In this document: positions 19,044 to 32,420 of the stretch, piece by piece | Layout: every line of letters starts with the position of its first letter | How positions within the stretch are numbered: position 1 is the first letter of the stretch | Source of the DNA: Dichetophora obliterata | Taxonomy: Eukaryota > Arthropoda > Insecta > Diptera > Sciomyzidae | Length of the DNA stretch: 64,000 bases | Direction: 5' to 3' | NCBI GenBank assembly: GCA_963920525.1 | Contig: OY986439.1 | Location: 216,176,622 to 216,240,621 of the forward strand | The notes under the pieces: generated by a model | What the model was told of the DNA's origin: nothing | Databases searched by the model: none | The model's input: the letters and a program-made list of their open reading frames with translations, nothing else | Program-made: the position numbers and the translations under genes

Positions 19044-20349
19044 AACGTCATTTATTAGTGTTAAGGGGTCGCTGATTTCGAATCTAAGGTCAGAATTTTA
19101 AAATTCAAGATGGAGGATAGGGTTGCCACCTTAATTTTTTTTATTTTTACGAATTCGGAGCTGGCGCGAACTAAAGGGTAAAAATGGGTCGCTGAATCCG
19201 AATCCGTCGTCAGAATTTCAAAATTATAAAATTTTGAAATAATAGGGTTGCCACCTAAAAATATGTCTTTTTAAGAATTTTTAACGTCATTTATTAGTGT
19301 TTAGGGGTCGCTGATTTCGAATCTGAAGTCAGAATTTTAAAATTCAAGATGGCGGATAGGGTTGCCACCTTCTTTTTCTGTAGTTTTGAGAATTCGGGGA
19401 AGGCAAAAAAAAAATCATACACAAAATATGGGTCACTGAATCCGAATCCGTCGTCAGAATTTCAAAATTATAAAATTTCAAAATCATAGGGGTGCCACCT
19501 AATAATATGTCCACCTAATAATATTTTAAGAATTTTAAACGTCATTTATTAGTGTTTAGGGGTCGCTGATTTCGAATCTGAAGTCAGAATTTTAAAATTC
19601 AAGATGGCGGATAGGGTTGCCACCTTCTTTTTCTGTAGTTTTGAGAATTCGGGGAAGGCAAAAAAAAAATCATACACAAAATATGGGTCACTGAATCCGA
19701 ATCCGTCGTCAGAATTTCAAAATTATAAAATTTCAAAATCATAGGGGTGCCACCTAATAATATGTCCACCTAATAATATTTTAAGAATTTTAAACGTCAT
19801 TTATTAGTGTTTAGGGGTCGCTGATTTCGAATCTGAAGTCAGAATTTTAAAATTCAAGATGGCGGATAGGGTTGCCACCTTCTTTTTCTGTAGTTTTGAG
19901 AATTCGGGGAAGGCAAAAAAAAAATCATACACAAAATATGGGTCACTGAATCCGAATCCGTCGTCAGAATTTCAAAATTATAAAATTTCAAAATCATAGG
20001 GTTCTCTAGGAATTGGTAATGAGTGTAGGAAGGCATTGAAACTGGTTTCAAATTTACACAACACTTATACTTCTCATAAACTTTTGCACAACACTGGCTG
20101 TTTTTGTGGCTCCTCCTCCTTCCACAAAAGTATAATGGCCGCTCAGGAGAGGCGCAGAGTTGACAATTTTTTAATGATGGCCGCCATGTGGCTTTTGTGG
20201 GTCCGTTTCACACATATATTGTTTCGATGGCACCTTTCACACGTTTGTTATTCCGGTAGTGTCGTTCGAGTTTGGATGTAAAATAAAATAAAATTAATTT
20301 GAGAAATGGAATAAAATAAAATAACGCGATAAATTATGCTCGAGTTTTA
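19044..20349 (+). repeat. Expanded 1306-bp unit 1 (a-b-b-c)
   Basis: Subunits start at 19044 (a), 19283 (b), 19538 (second b) and 19793 (c). The extra 255 bp is an exact second b, so the unit arose by unequal exchange between b subunits. Confidence 0.95.
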
Positions 20350-23300
20350 AACGTCATTTATTAGTGTTAAGGGGTCGCTGATTTCGAATCTAAGGTCAGA
20401 ATTTTAAAATTCAAGATGGAGGATAGGGTTGCCACCTTAATTTTTTTTATTTTTACGAATTCGGAGCTGGCGCGAACTAAAGGGTAAAAATGGGTCGCTG
20501 AATCCGAATCCGTCGTCAGAATTTCAAAATTATAAAATTTTGAAATAATAGGGTTGCCACCTAAAAATATGTCTTTTTAAGAATTTTTAACGTCATTTAT
20601 TAGTGTTTAGGGGTCGCTGATTTCGAATCTGAAGTCAGAATTTTAAAATTCAAGATGGCGGATAGGGTTGCCACCTTCTTTTTCTGTAGTTTTGAGAATT
20701 CGGGGAAGGCAAAAAAAAAATCATACACAAAATATGGGTCACTGAATCCGAATCCGTCGTCAGAATTTCAAAATTATAAAATTTCAAAATCATAGGGGTG
20801 CCACCTAATAATATGTCCACCTAATAATATTTTAAGAATTTTAAACGTCATTTATTAGTGTTTAGGGGTCGCTGATTTCGAATCTGAAGTCAGAATTTTA
20901 AAATTCAAGATGGCGGATAGGGTTGCCACCTTCTTTTTCTGTAGTTTTGAGAATTCGGGGAAGGCAAAAAAAAAATCATACACAAAATATGGGTCACTGA
21001 ATCCGAATCCGTCGTCAGAATTTCAAAATTATAAAATTTCAAAATCATAGGGTTCTCTAGGAATTGGTAATGAGTGTAGGAAGGCATTGAAACTGGTTTC
21101 AAATTTACACAACACTTATACTTCTCATAAACTTTTGCACAACACTGGCTGTTTTTGTGGCTCCTCCTCCTTCCACAAAAGTATAATGGCCGCTCAGGAG
21201 AGGCGCAGAGTTGACAATTTTTTAATGATGGCCGCCATGTGGCTTTTGTGGGTCCGTTTCACACATATATTGTTTCGATGGCACCTTTCACACGTTTGTT
21301 ATTCCGGTAGTGTCGTTCGAGTTTGGATGTAAAATAAAATAAAATTAATTTGAGAAATGGAATAAAATAAAATAACGCGATAAATTATGCTCGAGTTTTA
21401 AACGTCATTTATTAGTGTTAAGGGGTCGCTGATTTCGAATCTAAGGTCAGAATTTTAAAATTCAAGATGGAGGATAGGGTTGCCACCTTAATTTTTTTTA
21501 TTTTTACGAATTCGGAGCTGGCGCGAACTAAAGGGTAAAAATGGGTCGCTGAATCCGAATCCGTCGTCAGAATTTCAAAATTATAAAATTTTGAAATAAT
21601 AGGGTTGCCACCTAAAAATATGTCTTTTTAAGAATTTTTAACGTCATTTATTAGTGTTTAGGGGTCGCTGATTTCGAATCTGAAGTCAGAATTTTAAAAT
21701 TCAAGATGGCGGATAGGGTTGCCACCTTCTTTTTCTGTAGTTTTGAGAATTCGGGGAAGGCAAAAAAAAAATCATACACAAAATATGGGTCACTGAATCC
21801 GAATCCGTCGTCAGAATTTCAAAATTATAAAATTTCAAAATCATAGGGGTGCCACCTAATAATATGTCCACCTAATAATATTTTAAGAATTTTAAACGTC
21901 ATTTATTAGTGTTTAGGGGTCGCTGATTTCGAATCTGAAGTCAGAATTTTAAAATTCAAGATGGCGGATAGGGTTGCCACCTTCTTTTTCTGTAGTTTTG
22001 AGAATTCGGGGAAGGCAAAAAAAAAATCATACACAAAATATGGGTCACTGAATCCGAATCCGTCGTCAGAATTTCAAAATTATAAAATTTCAAAATCATA
22101 GGGTTCTCTAGGAATTGGTAATGAGTGTAGGAAGGCATTGAAACTGGTTTCAAATTTACACAACACTTATACTTCTCATAAACTTTTGCACAACACTGGC
22201 TGTTTTTGTGGCTCCTCCTCCTTCCACAAAAGTATAATGGCCGCTCAGGAGAGGCGCAGAGTTGACAATTTTTTAATGATGGCCGCCATGTGGCTTTTGT
22301 GGGTCCGTTTCACACATATATTGTTTCGATGGCACCTTTCACACGTTTGTTATTCCGGTAGTGTCGTTCGAGTTTGGATGTAAAATAAAATAAAATTAAT
22401 TTGAGAAATGGAATAAAATAAAATAACGCGATAAATTATGCTCGAGTTTTAAACGTCATTTATTAGTGTTAAGGGGTCGCTGATTTCGAATCTAAGGTCA
22501 GAATTTTAAAATTCAAGATGGAGGATAGGGTTGCCACCTTAATTTTTTTTATTTTTACGAATTCGGAGCTGGCGCGAACTAAAGGGTAAAAATGGGTCGC
22601 TGAATCCGAATCCGTCGTCAGAATTTCAAAATTATAAAATTTTGAAATAATAGGGTTGCCACCTAAAAATATGTCTTTTTAAGAATTTTTAACGTCATTT
22701 ATTAGTGTTTAGGGGTCGCTGATTTCGAATCTGAAGTCAGAATTTTAAAATTCAAGATGGCGGATAGGGTTGCCACCTTCTTTTTCTGTAGTTTTGAGAA
22801 TTCGGGGAAGGCAAAAAAAAAATCATACACAAAATATGGGTCACTGAATCCGAATCCGTCGTCAGAATTTCAAAATTATAAAATTTCAAAATCATAGGGG
22901 TGCCACCTAATAATATGTCCACCTAATAATATTTTAAGAATTTTAAACGTCATTTATTAGTGTTTAGGGGTCGCTGATTTCGAATCTGAAGTCAGAATTT
23001 TAAAATTCAAGATGGCGGATAGGGTTGCCACCTTCTTTTTCTGTAGTTTTGAGAATTCGGGGAAGGCAAAAAAAAAATCATACACAAAATATGGGTCACT
23101 GAATCCGAATCCGTCGTCAGAATTTCAAAATTATAAAATTTCAAAATCATAGGGTTCTCTAGGAATTGGTAATGAGTGTAGGAAGGCATTGAAACTGGTT
23201 TCAAATTTACACAACACTTATACTTCTCATAAACTTTTGCACAACACTGGCTGTTTTTGTGGCTCCTCCTCCTTCCACAAAAGTATAATGGCCGCTCAGG

Positions 23301-24553
23301 AGAGGCGCAGAGTTGACAATTTTTTAATGATGGCCGCCATGTGGCTTTTGTGGGTCCGTTTCACACATATATTGTTTCGATGGCACCTTTCACACGTTTG
23401 TTATTCCGGTAGTGTCGTTCGAGTTTGGATGTAAAATAAAATAAAATTAATTTGAGAAATGGAATAAAATAAAATAACGCGATAAATTATGCTCGAGTTT
23501 TAAACGTCATTTATTAGTGTTAAGGGGTCGCTGATTTCGAATCTAAGGTCAGAATTTTAAAATTCAAGATGGAGGATAGGGTTGCCACCTTAATTTTTTT
23601 TATTTTTACGAATTCGGAGCTGGCGCGAACTAAAGGGTAAAAATGGGTCGCTGAATCCGAATCCGTCGTCAGAATTTCAAAATTATAAAATTTTGAAATA
23701 ATAGGGTTGCCACCTAAAAATATGTCTTTTTAAGAATTTTTAACGTCATTTATTAGTGTTTAGGGGTCGCTGATTTCGAATCTGAAGTCAGAATTTTAAA
23801 ATTCAAGATGGCGGATAGGGTTGCCACCTTCTTTTTCTGTAGTTTTGAGAATTCGGGGAAGGCAAAAAAAAAATCATACACAAAATATGGGTCACTGAAT
23901 CCGAATCCGTCGTCAGAATTTCAAAATTATAAAATTTCAAAATCATAGGGGTGCCACCTAATAATATGTCCACCTAATAATATTTTAAGAATTTTAAACG
24001 TCATTTATTAGTGTTTAGGGGTCGCTGATTTCGAATCTGAAGTCAGAATTTTAAAATTCAAGATGGCGGATAGGGTTGCCACCTTCTTTTTCTGTAGTTT
24101 TGAGAATTCGGGGAAGGCAAAAAAAAAATCATACACAAAATATGGGTCACTGAATCCGAATCCGTCGTCAGAATTTCAAAATTATAAAATTTCAAAATCA
24201 TAGGGTTCTCTAGGAATTGGTAATGAGTGTAGGAAGGCATTGAAACTGGTTTCAAATTTACACAACACTTATACTTCTCATAAACTTTTGCACAACACTG
24301 GCTGTTTTTGTGGCTCCTCCTCCTTCCACAAAAGTATAATGGCCGCTCAGGAGAGGCGCAGAGTTGACAATTTTTTAATGATGGCCGCCATGTGGCTTTT
24401 GTGGGTCCGTTTCACACATATATTGTTTCGATGGCACCTTTCACACGTTTGTTATTCCGGTAGTGTCGTTCGAGTTTGGATGTAAAATAAAATAAAATTA
24501 ATTTGAGAAATGGAATAAAATAAAATAACGCGATAAATTATGCTCGAGTTTTA

Positions 24554-25859
24554 AACGTCATTTATTAGTGTTAAGGGGTCGCTGATTTCGAATCTAAGGT
24601 CAGAATTTTAAAATTCAAGATGGAGGATAGGGTTGCCACCTTAATTTTTTTTATTTTTACGAATTCGGAGCTGGCGCGAACTAAAGGGTAAAAATGGGTC
24701 GCTGAATCCGAATCCGTCGTCAGAATTTCAAAATTATAAAATTTTGAAATAATAGGGTTGCCACCTAAAAATATGTCTTTTTAAGAATTTTTAACGTCAT
24801 TTATTAGTGTTTAGGGGTCGCTGATTTCGAATCTGAAGTCAGAATTTTAAAATTCAAGATGGCGGATAGGGTTGCCACCTTCTTTTTCTGTAGTTTTGAG
24901 AATTCGGGGAAGGCAAAAAAAAAATCATACACAAAATATGGGTCACTGAATCCGAATCCGTCGTCAGAATTTCAAAATTATAAAATTTCAAAATCATAGG
25001 GGTGCCACCTAATAATATGTCCACCTAATAATATTTTAAGAATTTTAAACGTCATTTATTAGTGTTTAGGGGTCGCTGATTTCGAATCTGAAGTCAGAAT
25101 TTTAAAATTCAAGATGGCGGATAGGGTTGCCACCTTCTTTTTCTGTAGTTTTGAGAATTCGGGGAAGGCAAAAAAAAAATCATACACAAAATATGGGTCA
25201 CTGAATCCGAATCCGTCGTCAGAATTTCAAAATTATAAAATTTCAAAATCATAGGGGTGCCACCTAATAATATGTCCACCTAATAATATTTTAAGAATTT
25301 TAAACGTCATTTATTAGTGTTTAGGGGTCGCTGATTTCGAATCTGAAGTCAGAATTTTAAAATTCAAGATGGCGGATAGGGTTGCCACCTTCTTTTTCTG
25401 TAGTTTTGAGAATTCGGGGAAGGCAAAAAAAAAATCATACACAAAATATGGGTCACTGAATCCGAATCCGTCGTCAGAATTTCAAAATTATAAAATTTCA
25501 AAATCATAGGGTTCTCTAGGAATTGGTAATGAGTGTAGGAAGGCATTGAAACTGGTTTCAAATTTACACAACACTTATACTTCTCATAAACTTTTGCACA
25601 ACACTGGCTGTTTTTGTGGCTCCTCCTCCTTCCACAAAAGTATAATGGCCGCTCAGGAGAGGCGCAGAGTTGACAATTTTTTAATGATGGCCGCCATGTG
25701 GCTTTTGTGGGTCCGTTTCACACATATATTGTTTCGATGGCACCTTTCACACGTTTGTTATTCCGGTAGTGTCGTTCGAGTTTGGATGTAAAATAAAATA
25801 AAATTAATTTGAGAAATGGAATAAAATAAAATAACGCGATAAATTATGCTCGAGTTTTA
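24554..25859 (+). repeat. Expanded 1306-bp unit 2 (a-b-b-c)
   Basis: Same a-b-b-c structure, 5510 bp after the first expanded unit. Confidence 0.93.
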
Positions 25860-28800
25860 AACGTCATTTATTAGTGTTAAGGGGTCGCTGATTTCGAATC
25901 TAAGGTCAGAATTTTAAAATTCAAGATGGAGGATAGGGTTGCCACCTTAATTTTTTTTATTTTTACGAATTCGGAGCTGGCGCGAACTAAAGGGTAAAAA
26001 TGGGTCGCTGAATCCGAATCCGTCGTCAGAATTTCAAAATTATAAAATTTTGAAATAATAGGGTTGCCACCTAACAATATGTCTTTTTAAGAATTTTTAA
26101 CGTCATTTATTAGTGTTTAGGGGTCGCTGATTTCGAATCTGAAGTCAGAATTTTAAAATTCAAGATGGCGGATAGGGTTGCCACCTTCTTTTTCTGTAGT
26201 TTTGAGAATTCGGGGAAGGCAAAAAAAAAATCATACACAAAATATGGGTCACTGAATCCGAATCCGTCGTCAGAATTTCAAAATTATAAAATTTCAAAAT
26301 CATAGGGGTGCCACCTAATAATATGTCCACCTAATAATATTTTAAGAATTTTAAACGTCATTTATTAGTGTTTAGGGGTCGCTGATTTCGAATCTGAAGT
26401 CAGAATTTTAAAATTCAAGATGGCGGATAGGGTTGCCACCTTCTTTTTCTGTAGTTTTGAGAATTCGGGGAAGGCAAAAAAAAAATCATACACAAAATAT
26501 GGGTCACTGAATCCGAATCCGTCGTCAGAATTTCAAAATTATAAAATTTCAAAATCATAGGGTTCTCTAGGAATTGGTAATGAGTGTAGGAAGGCATTGA
26601 AACTGGTTTCAAATTTACACAACACTTATACTTCTCATAAACTTTTGCACAACACTGGCTGTTTTTGTGGCTCCTCCTCCTTCCACAAAAGTATAATGGC
26701 CGCTCAGGAGAGGCGCAGAGTTGACAATTTTTTAATGATGGCCGCCATGTGGCTTTTGTGGGTCCGTTTCACACATATATTGTTTCGATGGCACCTTTCA
26801 CACGTTTGTTATTCCGGTAGTGTCGTTCGAGTTTGGATGTAAAATAAAATAAAATTAATTTGAGAAATGGAATAAAATAAAATAACGCGATAAATTATGC
26901 TCGAGTTTTAAACGTCATTTATTAGTGTTAAGGGGTCGCTGATTTCGAATCTAAGGTCAGAATTTTAAAATTCAAGATGGAGGATAGGGTTGCCACCTTA
27001 ATTTTTTTTATTTTTACGAATTCGGAGCTGGCGCGAACTAAAGGGTAAAAATGGGTCGCTGAATCCGAATCCGTCGTCAGAATTTCAAAATTATAAAATT
27101 TTGAAATAATAGGGTTGCCACCTAAAAATATGTCTTTTTAAGAATTTTTAACGTCATTTATTAGTGTTTAGGGGTCGCTGATTTCGAATCTGAAGTCAGA
27201 ATTTTAAAATTCAAGATGGCGGATAGGGTTGCCACCTTCTTTTTCTGTAGTTTTGAGAATTCGGGGAAGGCAAAAAAAAAATCATACACAAAATATGGGT
27301 CACTGAATCCGAATCCGTCGTCAGAATTTCAAAATTATAAAATTTCAAAATCATAGGGGTGCCACCTAATAATATGTCCACCTAATAATATTTTAAGAAT
27401 TTTAAACGTCATTTATTAGTGTTTAGGGGTCGCTGATTTCGAATCTGAAGTCAGAATTTTAAAATTCAAGATGGCGGATAGGGTTGCCACCTTCTTTTTC
27501 TGTAGTTTTGAGAATTCGGGGAAGGCAAAAAAAAAATCATACACAAAATATGGGTCACTGAATCCGAATCCGTCGTCAGAATTTCAAAATTATAAAATTT
27601 CAAAATCATAGGGTTCTCTAGGAATTGGTAATGAGTGTAGGAAGGCATTGAAACTGGTTTCAAATTTACACAACACTTATACTTCTCATAAACTTTTGCA
27701 CAACACTGGCTGTTTTTGTGGCTCCTCCTCCTTCCACAAAAGTATAATGGCCGCTCAGGAGAGGCGCAGAGTTGACAATTTTTTAATGATGGCCGCCATG
27801 TGGCTTTTGTGGGTCCGTTTCACACATATATTGTTTCGATGGCACCTTTCACACGTTTGTTATTCCGGTAGTGTCGTTCGAGTTTGGATGTAAAATAAAA
27901 TAAAATTAATTTGAGAAATGGAATAAAATAAAATAACGCGATAAATTATGCTCGAGTTTTAAACGTCATTTATTAGTGTTAAGGGGTCGCTGATTTCGAA
28001 TCTAAGGTCAGAATTTTAAAATTCAAGATGGAGGATAGGGTTGCCACCTTAATTTTTTTTATTTTTACGAATTCGGAGCTGGCGCGAACTAAAGGGTAAA
28101 AATGGGTCGCTGAATCCGAATCCGTCGTCAGAATTTCAAAATTATAAAATTTTGAAATAATAGGGTTGCCACCTAAAAATATGTCTTTTTAAGAATTTTT
28201 AACGTCATTTATTAGTGTTTAGGGGTCGCTGATTTCGAATCTGAAGTCAGAATTTTAAAATTCAAGATGGCGGATAGGGTTGCCACCTTCTTTTTCTGTA
28301 GTTTTGAGAATTCGGGGAAGGCAAAAAAAAAATCATACACAAAATATGGGTCACTGAATCCGAATCCGTCGTCAGAATTTCAAAATTATAAAATTTCAAA
28401 ATCATAGGGGTGCCACCTAATAATATGTCCACCTAATAATATTTTAAGAATTTTAAACGTCATTTATTAGTGTTTAGGGGTCGCTGATTTCGAATCTGAA
28501 GTCAGAATTTTAAAATTCAAGATGGCGGATAGGGTTGCCACCTTCTTTTTCTGTAGTTTTGAGAATTCGGGGAAGGCAAAAAAAAAATCATACACAAAAT
28601 ATGGGTCACTGAATCCGAATCCGTCGTCAGAATTTCAAAATTATAAAATTTCAAAATCATAGGGTTCTCTAGGAATTGGTAATGAGTGTAGGAAGGCATT
28701 GAAACTGGTTTCAAATTTACACAACACTTATACTTCTCATAAACTTTTGCACAACACTGGCTGTTTTTGTGGCTCCTCCTCCTTCCACAAAAGTATAATG

Positions 28801-31114
28801 GCCGCTCAGGAGAGGCGCAGAGTTGACAATTTTTTAATGATGGCCGCCATGTGGCTTTTGTGGGTCCGTTTCACACATATATTGTTTCGATGGCACCTTT
28901 CACACGTTTGTTATTCCGGTAGTGTCGTTCGAGTTTGGATGTAAAATAAAATAAAATTAATTTGAGAAATGGAATAAAATAAAATAACGCGATAAATTAT
29001 GCTCGAGTTTTAAACGTCATTTATTAGTGTTAAGGGGTCGCTGATTTCGAATCTAAGGTCAGAATTTTAAAATTCAAGATGGAGGATAGGGTTGCCACCT
29101 TAATTTTTTTTATTTTTACGAATTCGGAGCTGGCGCGAACTAAAGGGTAAAAATGGGTCGCTGAATCCGAATCCGTCGTCAGAATTTCAAAATTATAAAA
29201 TTTTGAAATAATAGGGTTGCCACCTAAAAATATGTCTTTTTAAGAATTTTTAACGTCATTTATTAGTGTTTAGGGGTCGCTGATTTCGAATCTGAAGTCA
29301 GAATTTTAAAATTCAAGATGGCGGATAGGGTTGCCACCTTCTTTTTCTGTAGTTTTGAGAATTCGGGGAAGGCAAAAAAAAAATCATACACAAAATATGG
29401 GTCACTGAATCCGAATCCGTCGTCAGAATTTCAAAATTATAAAATTTCAAAATCATAGGGGTGCCACCTAATAATATGTCCACCTAATAATATTTTAAGA
29501 ATTTTAAACGTCATTTATTAGTGTTTAGGGGTCGCTGATTTCGAATCTGAAGTCAGAATTTTAAAATTCAAGATGGCGGATAGGGTTGCCACCTTCTTTT
29601 TCTGTAGTTTTGAGAATTCGGGGAAGGCAAAAAAAAAATCATACACAAAATATGGGTCACTGAATCCGAATCCGTCGTCAGAATTTCAAAATTATAAAAT
29701 TTCAAAATCATAGGGTTCTCTAGGAATTGGTAATGAGTGTAGGAAGGCATTGAAACTGGTTTCAAATTTGCACAACACTTATACTTCTCATAAACTTTTG
29801 CACAACACTGGCTGTTTTTGTGGCTCCTCCTCCTTCCACAAAAGTATAATGGCCGCTCAGGAGAGGCGCAGAGTTGACAATTTTTTAATGATGGCCGCCA
29901 TGTGGCTTTTGTGGGTCCGTTTCACACATATATTGTTTCGATGGCACCTTTCACACGTTTGTTATTCCGGTAGTGTCGTTCGAGTTTGGATGTAAAATAA
30001 AATAAAATTAATTTGAGAAATGGAATAAAATAAAATAACGCGATAAATTATGCTCGAGTTTTAAACGTCATTTATTAGTGTTAAGGGGTCGCTGATTTCG
30101 AATCTAAGGTCAGAATTTTAAAATTCAAGATGGAGGATAGGGTTGCCACCTTAATTTTTTTTATTTTTACGAATTCGGAGCTGGCGCGAACTAAAGGGTA
30201 AAAATGGGTCGCTGAATCCGAATCCGTCGTCAGAATTTCAAAATTATAAAATTTTGAAATAATAGGGTTGCCACCTAACAATATGTCTTTTTAAGAATTT
30301 TTAACGTCATTTATTAGTGTTTAGGGGTCGCTGATTTCGAATCTGAAGTCAGAATTTTAAAATTCAAGATGGCGGATAGGGTTGCCACCTTCTTTTTCTG
30401 TAGTTTTGAGAATTCGGGGAAGGCAAAAAAAAAATCATACACGAAATATGGGTCACTGAATCCGAATCCGTCGTCAGAATTTCAAAATTATAAAATTTCA
30501 AAATCATAGGGGTGCCACCTAATAATATGTCCATCTAATAATATTTTAAGAATTTTAAACGTCATTTATTAGTGTTTAGGGGTCGCTGATTTCGAATCTG
30601 AAGTCAGAATTTTAAAATTCAAGATGGCGGATAGGGTTGCCACCTTCTTTTTCTGTAGTTTTGAGAATTCGGGGAAGGCAAAAAAAAAATCATACACAAA
30701 ATATGGGTCACTGAATCCGAATCCGTCGTCAGAATTTCAAAATTATAAAATTTCAAAATCATAGGGTTCTCTAGGAATTGGTAATGAGTGTAGGAAGGCA
30801 TTGAAACTGGTTTCAAATTTGCACAACACTTATACTTCTCATAAACTTTTGCACAACACTGGCTGTTTTTGTGGCTCCTCCTCCTTCCACAAAAGTATAA
30901 TGGCCGCTCAGGAGAGGCGCAGAGTTGACAATTTTTTAATGATGGCCGCCATGTGGCTTTTGTGGGTCCGTTTCACACATATATTGTTTCGATGGCACCT
31001 TTCACACGTTTGTTATTCCGGTAGTGTCGTTCGAGTTTGGATGTAAAATAAAATAAAATTAATTTGAGAAATGGAATAAAATAAAATAACGCGATAAATT
31101 ATGCTCGAGTTTTA

Positions 31115-32420
31115 AACGTCATTTATTAGTGTTAAGGGGTCGCTGATTTCGAATCTAAGGTCAGAATTTTAAAATTCAAGATGGAGGATAGGGTTGCCAC
31201 CTTAATTTTTTTTATTTTTACGAATTCGGAGCTGGCGCGAACTAAAGGGTAAAAATGGGTCGCTGAATCCGAATCCGTCGTCAGAATTTCAAAATTATAA
31301 AATTTTGAAATAATAGGGTTGCCACCTAACAATATGTCTTTTTAAGAATTTTTAACGTCATTTATTAGTGTTTAGGGGTCGCTGATTTCGAATCTGAAGT
31401 CAGAATTTTAAAATTCAAGATGGCGGATAGGGTTGCCACCTTCTTTTTCTGTAGTTTTGAGAATTCGGGGAAGGCAAAAAAAAAATCATACACGAAATAT
31501 GGGTCACTGAATCCGAATCCGTCGTCAGAATTTCAAAATTATAAAATTTCAAAATCATAGGGGTGCCACCTAATAATATGTCCATCTAATAATATTTTAA
31601 GAATTTTAAACGTCATTTATTAGTGTTTAGGGGTCGCTGATTTCGAATCTGAAGTCAGAATTTTAAAATTCAAGATGGCGGATAGGGTTGCCACCTTCTT
31701 TTTCTGTAGTTTTGAGAATTCGGGGAAGGCAAAAAAAAAATCATACACGAAATATGGGTCACTGAATCCGAATCCGTCGTCAGAATTTCAAAATTATAAA
31801 ATTTCAAAATCATAGGGGTGCCACCTAATAATATGTCCATCTAATAATATTTTAAGAATTTTAAACGTCATTTATTAGTGTTTAGGGGTCGCTGATTTCG
31901 AATCTGAAGTCAGAATTTTAAAATTCAAGATGGCGGATAGGGTTGCCACCTTCTTTTTCTGTAGTTTTGAGAATTCGGGGAAGGCAAAAAAAAAATCATA
32001 CACAAAATATGGGTCACTGAATCCGAATCCGTCGTCAGAATTTCAAAATTATAAAATTTCAAAATCATAGGGTTCTCTAGGAATTGGTAATGAGTGTAGG
32101 AAGGCATTGAAACTGGTTTCAAATTTGCACAACACTTATACTTCTCATAAACTTTTGCACAACACTGGCTGTTTTTGTGGCTCCTCCTCCTTCCACAAAA
32201 GTATAATGGCCGCTCAGGAGAGGCGCAGAGTTGACAATTTTTTAATGATGGCCGCCATGTGGCTTTTGTGGGTCCGTTTCACACATATATTGTTTCGATG
32301 GCACCTTTCACACGTTTGTTATTCCGGTAGTGTCGTTCGAGTTTGGATGTAAAATAAAATAAAATTAATTTGAGAAATGGAATAAAATAAAATAACGCGA
32401 TAAATTATGCTCGAGTTTTA
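31115..32420 (+). repeat. Expanded 1306-bp unit 3 (variant haplotype)
   Basis: Same a-b-b-c structure, 6561 bp after unit 2. It carries the variant AACAATATG in a, and CACGAAATAT and CCATCTAAT in both b subunits. Confidence 0.93.

Noticed and set aside
25877..26077. Minus-strand 66-codon frame seen in only some satellite units
   Set aside because: It appears because one base change (AAAAAT to AACAAT) alters where the frame begins; it is a variant marker, not a gene.
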